From Helopsaltes ochotensis (taxonomy: Eukaryota; Chordata; Aves; Passeriformes; Locustellidae), in assembly GCA_013400155.1 (NCBI GenBank), contig VXBM01000129.1, positions 892,963 through 956,962 of the forward strand: a stretch of 64,000 nucleotides of DNA, given 5' to 3'. The number at the start of each line of letters is the position of its first letter. Within the stretch, counting starts at the first letter, position 1. The notes under the pieces were generated by a model, which worked only from the letters and a program-made list of their open reading frames with translations, was not told the DNA's origin and made no database searches. This document shows, piece by piece, positions 48,801 through 63,512 of the stretch. The position numbers and the translations under genes are program-made.

Positions 48801-49821
48801 CTGGTTCAGCCGTCAGGTCTGACCTGTCATCGTTTATATTCTGGCAATGTGACACAAACTCTTGCTTATCCTGACAAGAACAGAAGAAATCTTTCCAGAT
48901 TACAAGTTTCTGCAAAGCTTTTCTTTCCAACAGCAATATCTTTCAAATAAATTGGCATTTTCTGTCATAAAACGCCACCGTATCAGTTGTTGAAGGCATT
49001 TCTGACTGATGCTAATCCCATGGTCCCTGTTCAGGTGCAGCCTGGGCCAGCGTGCAAACCCACGCTGGGGCTCGGCTGGGCAGGGTATTTTGCTGGGTTC
49101 AGCATGACCCCTCCTCTTTCTCTCTGGGCCCTTGGGTCTCTTTGCTCCCGGCGGTGCCCGACTGTCAGCAGGCCAGCCCCACACTGCCGTGTGACACCCA
49201 GTGGGTGTCCCCGCTTCAGCCACGGATGTCCCCCTCCGCCACCGCTCCCCCGTTCACAGCCTGCCTGTAATTTTAGCTCTCTTGCCGCTGTTGGGCAATC
49301 ACAGTCAGGCTGCTGCTGCTGCAGAGGCTCTGCCAGCACTTTACCACCTGCCTCTGCCCCGAGGACCTCAGCCTGCTCACTCCTGGTGGGGACTACACTG
49401 GAGATGTCCTGGCACAGCCACATGCCACCATAAAGCACCTGCAGGAGGGGGCTAGAATGGGAACAACAGTGCTGGTGACTAGCTGTGCTAGTGACACTCC
49501 CTTAAACTCATTACCAGAGGCAATTAGCCTGGACAAAGCGCTGATCTAATTAGCCTAGATAAAGCCCGCAGATAAAGCAGGGTGCCTACACTATTTCTCG
49601 GGCCCAAGCAGTACAGCCAGAGTTGGATGACACGGCGGGTCAGGCACACCTCACTTTCCACGGCGAGTTGAAGGACTGAGAGGAGGCATCACTGCTCGCC
49701 GCACTGCCACTGCAGCTGGGCAGAGCCACGGGCCCCGCCAGCGTGCTGCCACACTGCCATGGCACTTATGATGCCTTCAGTTCTAGCTTTCATGTTTTGC
49801 AGAATCTGTGCTGCCCAGGGG

Positions 49822-50217
49822 TGTAGTTCTGAGCCTCATATTAACTGCTGGTAAGCTCTGTTCACAGAGTAGGGAGACAGAACAAATCCTTTCCCTGCTG
49901 GAGACCAAGGACAACTTTCAGGCCCAAAAGCATAAACAATGGTGGACTGAAGGGAGGAACAAGAAGGATGGGGCCTCACAACCTGAAACTGTAATTGGAC
50001 AATTAAACCCCAACATGCAAATGGGCCAAAACTTATAAAAATGTAAGACCTTGTGACAGCCCAGCCATTTTGTGACCATTCTTAGTCCTCCTTGGGTGTA
50101 GCCCTGGTCAGGCTTTGTCCTGCCCAAGGTGTATCCTAGAGGCCTTTCAATAAATACCTACTTTAGCTCTGTGCGGTTTCTGCTCCAGGTCAGCCTTCCT
50201 AAGGCATCACTGTGACA
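49822..50217 (+). mobile_element. Solo LTR (class I-like), 4-bp TSD
   Basis: About 396 bases run from TGTAGTTC to TGTGACA (TGT...ACA ends). They are flanked by GGGG on both sides (49818-49821 and 50218-50221), a 4-base duplication as for gamma/class I ERVs, though a G run is weak proof. Internal order is LTR-like: TATAAA at 50034-50039, AATAAA at 50149-50154, then a short GT-rich U5-like stretch. No internal viral sequence is present. It is antisense to EVL. Confidence 0.78.
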
Positions 50218-52779
50218 GGGGGTTGGGACTCCACATGTCCTGCTCCTGCCTTGTTTCGTTTGACGTGCAACAGCACCTGGGCAGAGAGAGGGAGCACACC
50301 CCACTAAGGGAGTAGAGTGTCACACAGCCTGCTTTCAGGCAGTTTGCCTCACTCTTATTAAACATTAACTTGAAACAGAAAGAGTTTCAGAGAGTGTTAC
50401 TCACAGGCTGGGTGCCTCAGCATTTTAACAGAATACATTAAATACCTTCTATAACATCATTTACACATGTGCCAAACTTCTCCTCTGAGATCTGCAAAGA
50501 ACTTTTTATCAGCCTTAATTAAGCTTCACCAATGCTATGAGGCAAAAGTGACTAAATTACACCCAGGCCGTGTCTGCACAAATAAAATTTGGTTCCATCA
50601 ATTTATCTACAGGTGAGATTTGCTACTGACACAGTCAGAACTGTAAAAAGTCACCTAAGGCATTCTTATTCTGATGCAGACCAAATTTGGTTTGACCCGA
50701 GGCAAACAGAGTGCAGGGAAAGGAGAACTTCCAACTCTATGCCAGAATACCTTCTCTACCTCCCTTCCTTGTTCCTTGGTGACCAACAGTGCAGTAAGTA
50801 TGTGGCAGAGCTGAGTAAAATACATCTTAAAATCATCCCCAGCAATGCTCTATATAACCTGAGTTTACCTTATACCACACTGGACAAGGAGCAGTGTCTA
50901 TCAAGTACCAACTCTCAGCTGAATTCTAGAAATTCCCATCTTAGAAGCTATTAAAAGCACCATTCCCAAGATCGCAATTGCTTTGCTTTTATCTTTTACC
51001 TTTAACCTCTAGATTACTTTAATCTACCATGAAACAGGCCCTGCTTAAAGTGAAATAAGGGTGTGAGCACAGGGGGTCTGTATGAAGTCTGTTCATTTGA
51101 ACTAAAAACTGATTTAACATTCATTGCTGAAACTTTCTGATGCAGATAAGATTTAAGGACAGTGACAGAGCTGGAAAAACAAGCCTTGTATTTAACATGG
51201 GAGAGCCTTACCCTCACATTAGCTCACACCTCCTGCAAGGCCCTACGTGCAGGTGCGTATGCTGTGCACAGTCCTTTTCTTCCTATTTTTTTTTAGGAAA
51301 AATCAACAGATGGAATTGCAAGGGTCCCTACATGCAGAACCACACAGGTGTGCACTGAGCAGGATGGAAAACATGAGATCCAGAGGGGAGTTGCCGAAAA
51401 AAAAAGGCTGTGCAAAGATCCAGTGCTGGAAGATGATTAGAAAGAAACCACCTTCAATTCACCAGAAGCACTACTGAGCACACCAACATGAAACTACTGC
51501 CTTTGACTCAAATGCTAAAGCTGGTAATTCCATTATTTTGCGTAAAATATGATGGCACTTGGTTTGATCCTGACTGTTTATTCATCATGGCACTGGCACA
51601 GCATTTGGTAACTTTTCATGCTTGTGTCTTGGTTGAGCTGGTGGAGAAAAACTTATTATCTTGCTCCTGAGCGCAATACAGATGAGACAGTGCTAAAGCA
51701 GCTCCTGCAGCAAGCAACTCCACTCTGACAGCAGGGGTCACAGTAAATATGCAAAGGACATTGCTTGGCTGCATTTATCTCAGCAGCAGTGCCTCAGCTC
51801 AGCAGCACAGCTTGGGTTACCTCTCACATAAGGAACAGCACAACCAGCTTTAAAAAAGAATTAAAAAGACACATAGGTGACTGTGCAAACAGGAAACCTT
51901 TCACAGTGAAGTGCCTCCTGGTCTATGGGGGTCAGCATCTTCCCCAAAATGCAGCCTGGAGTGGTGGGAATGCATCCCCATATTTAGGGCAAGCAACATG
52001 GATGGGAGCCCATGTGTTCTGATATGGACTCCCTGTATTTTATCTGGTGACTGATTAACATAAAATAAAAGAACCGTGTAAGAACTGGAACTTATTTCCC
52101 TCTCAGCAGCTCAGCTCTAACAGGAAGAACAAAACACACACTGATTTAGAACAGCATGAGCTTTTTGGGTTGGGGGAAGGTGAGCAAGGAAAGCTGCAGC
52201 TCTGCCTGGGCAGGGGAAGTAGCTGAACATTGGTTCTCCACTTCCAGAGGAAGTGCTTTGAGCACCAGACCTTGAGGAAGGGAGGCCAAGGGAAGGCAGT
52301 AGCTGCACATCCAACTGGAGCCTGGCACACTGCACACTGCAGTGCTGCCTCTCCAAGACACAGAGAGAAACTCTGGCACCACGTACGCAGGAGACCTCCG
52401 TGCCAGGACAGAGAAAGATGGAACTCGAGCATCCCAGGGGATTCTGTCTGTGTGCCGAGCTCTGAGCAAAAGAGAACTCATTCAGCGACGGCTCAGCTCT
52501 GGGTTGATGAAATCGAGGTGGGTAAGGCAGCCACCTGCCAGGCAGCTCTGGGGTGTGCGGGGGGGACTGCCAGCACCTCCCTCCTTGGCAGGGCTGCTGC
52601 AGGGGCTGTGATGCATTTAGAAAAGCAGCCTTGTTTTCACAGGCAGTTTTCATGATAAGCAGGCATCCAACTGAGTTGCTGACCAATTGCTTTTTATAGG
52701 GGAGCTGCCTCTGGCTCTGAGAAAAATGTTATTGTGCATAGAAAAGTGTTGGAAGAGTAATTTTACTTTTTTATTATTA

Positions 52780-52780
<1 letters not shown>

Positions 52781-52848
<68 letters not shown>
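52781..52848. repeat. A68 homopolymer
   Basis: Sixty-eight uninterrupted adenines lie in the EVL intron, preceded by TTTTTTATTATTAC and followed by GGATAAGG. No retrogene or LINE body adjoins it. Confidence 0.95.
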
Positions 52849-52852
<4 letters not shown>

Positions 52853-54579
52853 AAGGACATAATTGAATTTCTAAGGGTGTAATTCCAATACTGGTAGTTT
52901 TATAAACACGCTCTAGGAAGATGATGGGAGATGTCGTCAATCAGTGCCAGAAGTAAAAAAGTAATCTATAAAATTAAGGACCAGGAGATTAGCTTAAAAA
53001 AACAAAAGAAATTAACCTCACAATTACTAGTAGGAAGTAAACAAGCCCCCAAGCACTTCTGTTCCCTCTTTTTCTTGATTGTTTTTCAGAATGTGCATCA
53101 AGCCTGTGTCCCTGAACATCCAGGATTGAAACTTTTCAATAAAGGTGAAGATTACCTCATAATCTTGTGCCTCTAGGCAGTAATGGATCTTTAAGAAAAA
53201 TACCAAATACCATCAGAATCTCATTAAAATCGAGAGCAGGGGCCATCCTGAGAAGCTGGCACCTCCCCACCACTGCATGGACTTTCAGTTAATACCAGAG
53301 CCCAGGCAGTGGATGCTCCAAAGAAGCTGAGAGTGGAAATCAAAACACACCATCTAAAGATATGGTTTCTATTGCACAGATATTTTCCTGAATTGGGTTT
53401 TACTGAGGACATGAATTGCTTCACTCCAGTATCTGTGTGCCAGGTGCTGTCCCAACAGAGACAGGGACACTGCAATGCTGGCCTCGTGCTCCGCATGCTG
53501 AGCTCAGAAAGACTTTCCCTCGGATGTCTCATGGTCTATTCTTGGCCCATCTCCACATATAACCTTGCAAGGCAAGGCTCTCTATTTTCAAGTGTCTCCT
53601 TCCTGTTTGCCTACTGGTAGGACAGTAAACCCCTCAGGGCAGTCTTTTCCACCACGTGGAGAGCAGCAGGGCCTGGACATGCACTGAAGTACCATGCACA
53701 CATAGAAAATACCACATTATAAACACACAGTTTGCATCTAGTTAATGGTTAAGATCCAGACAAGATCCATTTTACCAAGATTTAAATCCCAACACCACTG
53801 TAAGGCAACTATGATGGGTTCCTGTAACTGGGTAAGAGAACTGGACAGAAGAGGACTTTTCTATGAAACACAACTAAATGGAGACATATTTTGGGATTTA
53901 TGAAAAAACCACAAAATTACCCAACAAAACCATATGAAAAAATATAATTAGAAATAGGTAGGATTCCTTGATAATTAAGTCACAGTCTTAAATAAATTCA
54001 ACAGATAAACAAAATATTCAAACACAGCAGCTGATCCCATTCACACTTACACCCAAAGCCAAGCTATCTGCTTAAGGGAAGCAAAAGTTCCACTAACTAT
54101 GAAGGCCCAGAGTAAACCCACTCATCTCTGCAAATCCTCATTTCCAGAAGAGCTAACAGCAATTGACAATCACAGGCAGGTCGTTACGGAGAAAAAAAAT
54201 AGGCAAATATCCCATTAGCTACAGCAAGTATAAAATGCTGCCCTTTTTCACAACTCTTTTTAAAAACCACTATCTATTCCATGAGTACAGGTGCTATTCA
54301 CTAGCAAGTAGAAAGAGAAGCAATCCAACACATTGATTCAGAAGTCAACGTCCCACACTCCTGCTGTAATGACCTCTCCTGATTTAACAGCCCTGACTAA
54401 TGCCGGCACCTCCTCAACCCAATGGGTCACTTCTCTCAAATATTACCTCAGCCTCCTACTGCCTGAATTAACAGCAAATTAAAGACGAACGATCCGTCAG
54501 TGAGCTACAGCTGTAAGTGGTTTCCCGGCACAACAGGATGGAGGCACGGACCATCTCCACGCAAAAATGCCCTGGCATG

Positions 54580-54840
54580 AGCATCCCTTTCCCCTTCCCG
54601 GGAGGGCTCCCGCGGGAGCACAGCATGCAAGGGGCGGGACGCGCAAGGCAGCGGGGAGGCTTCCATCACCTACAAGACATTCGGCACAGGATGATGCAGT
54701 CACAGTGGCAGAGGCAGAAGCAGTGCCAGATCCATTCCCTGTTGACCATAGCACGGCCGCAGGCTCCTCAGCGCGCTCCCCGCGGCGCCCTCCGCATGCC
54801 CGGCACTGCCGCCCGCCCCGCCGCAGACCGGGTTTCACCT
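54580..54840. promoter_or_regulatory. Small CpG-rich patch in EVL intron (possible internal promoter or enhancer)
   Basis: About 260 bases have many CpGs and GC-box-like sites (GGGGCGGG at 54633, GCCCGCCCCGCCGC at 54810) in AT-rich surroundings. A transcript starting here on the - strand would lack EVH1. No clear first exon or start codon homologous to EVL can be read, so only the composition is certain. Confidence 0.4.
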
Positions 54841-57800
54841 GCTGTAATCTATCCCTGCTGCAGCCCCACTGTGGGCCCGGACACTTAAATATTTAATTGG
54901 ACCCTCTTCCTCACCTACCACAACACTTCTGCTGTCTGACTTCTGTCTTCGTTGTCTGGACTTCCACACAATGCTGTAAAAGTAAGAAAGAAATCGCATT
55001 TTCTGCCTCTTGCCCCAATCAGACCTCCCTATGTTCACCTACAGGCAAGCAATTACAGTAAAAGCCAAGTGTGAATAAACAGAAAGTTCAGTTGTCTTGG
55101 GGAAAAAATGGCTGCTATTGAGCATGCAGGATCATTGGTAGCTTCAAAGCGGTTCAGTGATAAATGTTGAGCACTAGTCTTCAAATGTAAGTGTGAACAA
55201 GATGTCTTCAGAAATAGGTGTATGTGGCTTAAAATCCCCATTTACTATTACATTTTCTCTTCACCATCACATCATACCTGATCTCCTCTGATCCCAACGC
55301 TTCACCCTTTTTACTTCACCGGCTAATTACTTTCCTCTTCTATATTTAACTGTGGCAGGTCTTCCAGAGGCAATTCAGTTGAAGTTAATGGAGAGTTTCT
55401 ATGAGGAGGCTAAACAGAATATTTATTTGCTCTCCACCTCTACCTTATCATCTTTGATCCATTTCTTTCCCTTCTCCTTGCCTTTGCAGTTTTCTGTCTG
55501 GGGTACTTCACAGAGCCTAATGCTTTACTCCTCAAGCAAATTCATACCGGTTTAGGGGATGTATCTCTATAGCTTTAGTGACACTACTCTAATGTAGATC
55601 AATTAGTATTTTGACCTACTGAACTCAGCAGCTAAGTCTTTTATCTAATATCTGATTTTTAGAATATGCTGAATAAAAATTCTAGGTTTTTATAACTGTA
55701 AGTTGTCTATGGTTACACAGGTGAAACCCAGGTGGAACAAGTTCATAATCAGCAATCTATCAGAGCCATCCCTATCCTTCTCAGGCAATACTTATTCATC
55801 ACAACTGAGTAGTTGCTCACTTTCTCTACCTGCCTGCCACAACATTCTCAGAATGACTAGTATGTAGATATTCTAATAGCAAAGCTACTTATCATATGTT
55901 TTCTAATGCATGCTGCTATGAATTATTTATGCCCCATTTTAAGTCTACAATATCAATACCTCTCAGGTATTCCCCACTATCAGATGAAGCAAAACAAGCA
56001 TTAACCAATCAATACCTCAGACAGCAAAAACTCTGTTAATAGCAAACTATCTTTTCCACTATGGCCCACAGATGGTCTAAACTTTACCTATATATGCTCA
56101 TTGTTTTCTGCTTGCTGGCTTATAAAGCCATTAGAGGCACACCAGAAACAGGAATATTAGATTCAAACCTGTAAATTCAGGGTCTCGCAGCCATAAATGC
56201 CAATGATTTTATGTAATTACATTCTGAGGATTTAAGAAGATTCAGGAATATATCTAAATGAACAAAAACAGCATTAGAATTGTAAAATTGTAGGCCATCT
56301 TTTATATTCAGGACTGTAGTTTTCCTAGAGAACATGGTATCATCAAACCATTGATGATTTTCAGCATTTTCAGTTTTGAGGGCACTTCAAATCCTTTTTC
56401 TTCTCCTGTGCTTTCTTGCTGTATCTCACACTGAAGGACTGAAGGGAAGCATCTGGCTGGTGTAAATATCAGCTAAGCTCTCCAAAGTGCTCACTTACCC
56501 TGCAATACCATCGGAACCACCTGCTCTTTCAAAAGAAAACACTATTACACAAATATAGGCAATTAAAAACACTGTATCAAACTAATGACAGAATCTGTAA
56601 ACCCAGAGATGTACAACTTAATTCTGTCCTAAGAATGCATCTAACTCTTTCAGCAACTTATTTGGCCGAGACTATGTTACCCCATATTTTCTTTACTATT
56701 TTCTTACACACTTATCTCTTACACAGTGAGTTTGTGGTTTCTATATGGGTTAAATATGATCATGACTAATAAAAAATTAAAAAACATCCTTCAAAGTCAA
56801 ACAGCATCTAAGAGACTCTCAAAGTGATCTAACAGAGATTAACAAATTCCTACAGATCCTTCGGCAGACTTACCACCTGCACAGCAAACTCCCTGCCAAC
56901 AGTCTGCCATGGAGCCACCAGAAAACCACTGAGTGGATGTGATAACGCCTGCCTCCTCCCCAGCTCCACCCTCCTCCCCAAAACTGACATAGTATTTTTA
57001 AATGGCTCATTCAAACACAACGTGGGGCACTGCAGCCAGGACCACCGTGTGACTTCACAGGGCAGAGCAGGAGAGCTCATATGGATTGGGAACAGGTTCC
57101 CACTTCTGATTCTGAAATAAAGATTGGTATCCACAATCCCACCAGCAAGAGAGTGGCCCCTTTAAGTGGAAATAGCAGCATGGCTCACAGGAAAAATAAT
57201 TAAAGACCCTGAGAAGGCAGTTGCCCCAGACAGTATGACAAGATCCACCACCTCTGCTTCTACTTTGGATAAACAAAGTTATGACTTGCTGGACACTATC
57301 AGTGTTGGTCCCAGTTCGGGGGTAAAAAAAATCTGGTGTGGCTAAAAACACAGTGAAAATACTTTTATAACACCTGCACTGGGATTCCTAAGCTGTGGTA
57401 CCTGTTCCACCAGCTACATGCAAGTCATTTAAAAAGGATACTCTATCATGCAGTACTGGGCATAACCTGCCCCCCACCCCTGCCCAGAAATCTTACAATT
57501 TCTTATTAGCATTACTTGACCCTCACAAAGGTTACAGCCCAGCTTGCCTGTGGCAGCACAGATGATTCCTGAAGGAGGAGCACTTGCAGATGTTGTGCAC
57601 CTAAAGAGATTTTAAGTAACAATTCAATTGACCACCTCTTACTCCTAAATATAAAAAACCCCTGACCTCATTTTGAGCATGAAGCAATACCAGCTGGCTG
57701 GAAGGCAAGCACTCCCCCAGCTAACTCCTGTAATCCTTGCAACAGGAAATCAATGGTGAAAATTGCATTTTGACAAATATAAATCATTACTGACAAAAAG

Positions 57801-60800
57801 GTTGACAAGTCCATCTTGATGCCTGGCACTTACCTGGTGCAGCAGCCTGCTGGAAGAAGATGTGCTAGAAAAATGCTTCTTTTTTAAACAGAAGTTGGAA
57901 AACACTAATTCCACAATCTGCAGCAGTGAAAATAAAGGACAGCTCCGATCCTGCAAGAGGTAGCAAGCAGGCAGGTGACTCTCCTACATGAAGCCTTTTG
58001 CAGGAAGGCTGTAATTATCTGGTTGAGCACCTACTGATTGTATCTGGAGACTGTGTGCATAAGAGCCAATATGGAGCTGATACAACTCATGTCATTTTAC
58101 TTTCTGTACATTTTGTCCTTAATTGAAAAGATTGCTTTCCTTTTCTATTCCTAATATCTATTATCCATGGTTGAGAAGGCACTTAACAGCACATTAGACA
58201 GCCAAGAACCCAGAGGCCGTGCCAAAACTGAAGTAACACTACAAAATGAATCGAGTGCTTGGTTTCATTTTAGTAGTGTCTTTATCAACTGGCACTCTGA
58301 GAAGGTTTGTACTTTAAAGAACTCTGGAAAACACTCAAGAAGGAGAACAATGAACTTTTAAGTTCCTCAGCAAGACAAAATATACTAAATAAGCCATTCT
58401 CATGCCATTGACCATATCTTTGTAGTTCTTAAGATGGAAGCTCATTTCTGTTATTAAGGGTCAGTGTCAGACGTTTTGTTATACCTGTAGAAGCTGTTTA
58501 TATTGAACTAGCCTTAATTTTTTTATATTGTCTTTCTCTGCTCTCAACCTCCATTTCCACCATCAGTTCCAAAGGACTCCTAGGCACTGTGCCAAGGAGA
58601 GCTGAATTGTTTCCCAGTAGTACAGGATGCTTTCGGGATGGCTGCTGTTCCGCAGACAATGCGGCCACATACCTTAGCAATTAGGCTGGGGTACAACTGT
58701 GCGGAGCAGATTTAAGACCTGGGAGAAATCAGCCTGCTCATCTCCACATTTTGTCCCTCTGGAGCTGCCCCCTGCACAGAGGCTTGGCTGAGCCCATGCC
58801 AAGCCAGGACTCTTAAGTGGATGGATCCTCTCCTGAATTTCAGGACCTGCAGTACAGGCACACCTGAGTGAGACCAACCCAGGAATACAGAATGTAACCT
58901 TCAGTTCTTGCATGGACAGCCCAGATTCAGGTGCTTAATTAAGACTCACCCATGGGAGTGAAAAGACTCCCCTGGCACAGCATCTATTTCAGAACTAGCC
59001 CCTAACACATATTTCCAGTTACAAACCATTTTAAATGGGATGCAAGACTGAAAGTTTCTGCCAAGAAATAGAGAGCAAGAGGCATTCCAGGAAAATGCAA
59101 GTCTCACAGACTAAACCCAGAAAAACCCTATCAACTCAAGTAAAAAATAGTTACCAGAAAATTATCTGCATTGGAGCATCTTGTACTGATGCCATTCTCT
59201 AGTCATATGCTCTGAGTAAATCACGTCAGCGTTTGTGGTACTAAATGAAGCAATATTTAAAAGACGTGCTTACACTTTGCATATCTTTTCTTTGCAGGGC
59301 ACTGCTAAGAGCAAAATAGCTGCACAGATGAAGGAAAGATGAAGGCTGGTAAGTCAGCCATTTCTCATGACAGTTGCCCCACTTACAAGTTATTTAAGCT
59401 GCTGTCTGCCAGTAGGCTGTATTATGATAACACATAGTCACTAGTAACCTCCCTATATTACAATATATTGCTTTCTAAATTGCTTTCCACGAAAAAGTTT
59501 CAATCAATTTAACTGATGGGGGAATTTGAAGTCTGCTACACTGCTATTAGCATCATTTGCTATAAAGGAAGTGCAGGCTTGCATTTGAAACTTCTCAGAG
59601 GGCTCGACTTTAATTAATTTAAACTTTCAAATTGATTATGATTCACTTGAAAATGCATTCTGTTCCCTGAGAGTATGAACAGGTACTTCTTGGGAAACAA
59701 TGATGAACTTCTCCTATGATGCAGAAAGCCTGAGACCCAAGAAAAAGCCCCAAACTCCTGTAAAGAGGCTAGCAAGCACAATTCGAAGTACTTCAGCTTT
59801 GCAAACTTCTAGTTGCATCACCACCCTCCTCAGTTATCGGTGCCAATCTAAGAGAGGGATGAATCCTCCCTGGCCGTCTGTCTCTCTGATGATTACAGGA
59901 GAAGCCTGGGTGAGACTCAGTCCTATAAATATAGCTGGGATGAGTCCAGTCCTAAGAGACTGAGCCATAAACTCCACCAAATTACCCACAGATTCTGGGA
60001 GGGTTTGGAAAATGGAATACCACGCTGCATCTTGGCTCAGCACTCCGCTCACCGCTGTGACTCATGTTGGGTGTGCCAGAAAAAGCCTTGCAGGGGGCAC
60101 AATGGGCAAACCTAGCAGTGAGTAACAGATACCTGCTAGGCTCTGCCTGACCTTCCATAATGGGACCTCTCCTGATAAATCAAACAGGCTTTCCCCCCTC
60201 CCTGTTCATCCCCCAGAATGAGGAGTGGAGGTTTATTCACCACTGAGCTTGGGTGACCAGCTTTCTGTCCTATTATCCATCTCATATTGAAAGGAGGCTG
60301 GCGAGGTAAGCGGCTGTGAGACAACTGTGACACAGAGCACGTATCTTTTCTCCCAGCATGGAGAAAAAGGACTTCCCAGAATGAGAGCTAAAAATAGCTG
60401 TTTTGCCTTAGAGGGTGTATTCACTTTGAAACACACAAAACGAGTCTAAGCTGCCACATCTAATATGACGGTCACCTTTAGCAGCCTGCTCTCTGCCAAA
60501 ATACCTAAACCCCTGGTCTTTCTTCTCCTTAAATTTTTGGCCATTTCAAATTGTAGATGCTTTTCAGCATGTTATGAGAAGCTTTGGGGAAGACAGAGCA
60601 GATACGACCTTCTAAGTTACATTAAAAGCAGCCTTTTTTTTTTCAGACCAAAAAGTGTCTTCAAGATTATTTCTTGAAATCTATTTCAGTCTTGCCTTTA
60701 TTCCCACATTTCTTATACTAGTGGTGTTTCAGCTCCCCAGCATCCTCTTTCAGCCCTGCTCAATGCCTGTTTCCTGGGTGGAGGGCAGGCTGGCCACATT

Positions 60801-63408
60801 GCACCCAGTGAGATGACTGAACAGTCTGGTTTGGGTATCAGAATCAGCAAGGCAGCTTCATGCTTTCACAGCAAGGTGTATCCTTTCAAACACAGTGTTT
60901 TATTTACCAGCGATGGTAATGAGCAGTTGGGCAAACTTACCTGGGACAGTGGTAGATTCTCTATCACATGAAATTATTACATTAAAGCAGTGTCTTTCTA
61001 AAGTTCACCTTCACTGGTAAAGAATTTGTGGTCAGAGTACCAAAGGTTTGAACACAGAGGTTACAGTGGATGGCTTTATTATTTCTACTCACTCTAAAAT
61101 TCTAGGAATCCAACATCATTGCTTATGGGCATCTTTACACCAAAGATCTGCTTGACTCTTCTGGGAATACATTAAAGCTTAAAAGCTCACCAAACTGAGA
61201 AAATAACTGTGGTATTTCCAGCTGCTTTCCCCAGAATGCTACATTAATCCTTTCCCAGTCCTGAACAAGCCTTGCCACTTTTCTTTTGAGCAGCCTGACA
61301 GAGGAGCATGGTTGGACTGCTCCTCTCTATGCCTCTGTAAAGGTTCCCCCCCTTCCAGTAAGTTTGCTCTCAGGTATTGCCAAGACACCAAAGGATTTGG
61401 GAGGCTTTCCTTGTTGTTCCCTGACATGGGTATAAGCATTTCTTTGCAGGTCTGGAAGCCACCCCCACAATTCACATTGATGCCCAAGCAGACCCTGCCA
61501 GCAGATCTAAGTGATAGCCTAAATAAGAACCACTCGGAAGGTCATTCATCATAAAGCTGAAAAACTAGCAATGTCCCACACTCCTCCTGCATGCTGAAGT
61601 GACAAACAGGAGACAGGGCTTGCTGTCCAGCTGCCAAGGGTGGGACCTGGCTGAACACCCCCTCTCCACCCCCAGAACGAGCCCACCCGGGCACCCGAGA
61701 ACGGTGAGCAGCTCTGCACTGTGCTGATGAAGTTCGTAATCTGCGTGTCACCCAAGCTGAACTGCGAAGCACGGCTGTCTGCCCTAGTTATCAAATGACC
61801 TGAAATTCAGCACGATCATCTGCCATAACAGCTGGTTCACTGAGGATGGGAGAAACTCCTGCCTGGCTGCTGAACCAGGGCCAGCAGCGGGAGCCCAGGA
61901 CCCAGCAGGCACAGCCTCCCACCCCGAGCTGCTGCTCCCACCCCTGCATGGCACGGCCTCAAAACGTCTCGTGTTCTTCGAGTTCTGCACGCTGACTCCT
62001 TCCTCTACGTATTTATTTTTCATCTGTATCATTAAAAAGAGATTTCAGAGAGCTGGTACTTCAAAGAGGGGGAAAATAAACATCCTTCCCAAGGAATTAA
62101 AATGAAGGTAAGGTTGGATCTTGTCAGTTTTCTTTCTTTCTACTTAGGGTGCTACATAAATAATACACAGCACCAGCCAATTTACTTCTTTTTACAGTAG
62201 CAACCTATATAGGAACATAGTACCAAACATGAAAATGATTGTACAAGTAAGACTTAAGTGCTCAACACAAGCAAAGTTAGGGAGCTAAATAACTTTGACA
62301 GACGTTATAAAGATTTTTTTAGAAATGGCTTACGCTCAAACACCCATACTTTTTGAAGTTATTTTGATGTACACCAAATTATATTTTTCTATTTCACTGA
62401 CAAAAAAAAATCCTAATCACATATTAATAAAATTTTAGTTTCATTAATGTTAATATAAAGTTAATATTAGTGATATTTACTGCTCCTTAATAACGAAATA
62501 ACCAGAATTAAATGTTTGTAGTGTATCTTAAGATAGTTGTTTTTGCACTTCTTCCCCAATTAGAAATGAAGAGTGAAAGTTGTTTATGAAGACCAGCCCC
62601 TCAGCTGGAACCCAAATGTTACTCCATTGAACCCAATAATTTCCTGCTGAATTGGATCTAGAAGATGACGTTTTCTGTGTGGATCTGTCCTCTTGGCTAA
62701 ATACATTTTCCCATTTCCTAGCTGAAATGGGAAATGTGGACTGCACATGTTCGTAGTGCTCTGTGTCTCAGTCCCAGAAAGCCCAACAGGTTCACACTGC
62801 TACTGTTGTGCCTAAGAAGCATCTGTCTGATTTTCACACATGTAACTGGTTGTAGCTGTTGCTAGAGCTCGTATGTGCATGAGCAAGAACAAAGTTTGGA
62901 CTGAACATATGCCTTATTCCCTGTGTTTACTTCAAGGTAGGCTTCAGAATCCTTTCTGTAAGTGTGAATACAACCATGAATATTTGATTAGGGATACATG
63001 GGAAGAATTTCAAATCATACAGCACCAAGGCTTTAGCTAAACTATGCATGAACAAGCAAAGTAGCTAATATTATATGTACGCTTGCATTTTTCTTGTTCT
63101 GCAGCCTTGTCTGCACATCAACGTGAATTAAACAAATTAAAAACCCTACATAGGGCAGCATCAGATCTAATTGCAGTGCAAAATGTTTCCCTAATGAATT
63201 TCAGTTTTCATATTTTCTCCTACAAGAAGTGTTATCATTCTACTGAATAAAAGCAGTTCTATTACTAATATATACAGATATATGTTGGTATATAGGGCTA
63301 ATTAATATTAATCCAGTTATTTTGGCTAATTTATGAGAAAAGACTATGAAAATAAACATTTTTATCTGTATTAATTTTACTTGTGGGCTACTGTCAGTAA
63401 CGCCTTGA

Positions 63409-63427
63409 TTTTTTTTTTTTTTTTTTT
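63409..63427. repeat. T19 homopolymer
   Basis: Nineteen thymines in a row, in the EVL intron. Confidence 0.95.
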
Positions 63428-63512
63428 GATGCTGTTTGCCAGGTGCTGACAAATGCATGAATGGAGTTACACCCTGTCCTGGACAGATCATAATCTAGGC
63501 AAGTAAGTCTTG

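Noticed and set aside
47460..49455. Cluster of 80-190 aa open frames on both strands
   Set aside because: Mutually overlapping with no homology or exon borders. Local GC elevation explains them.
52117..52686. 189-aa - strand open frame and overlapping + strand frames
   Set aside because: Open on both strands, with no splice phase match to EVL and no motif. Likely chance in moderately GC-rich intron.
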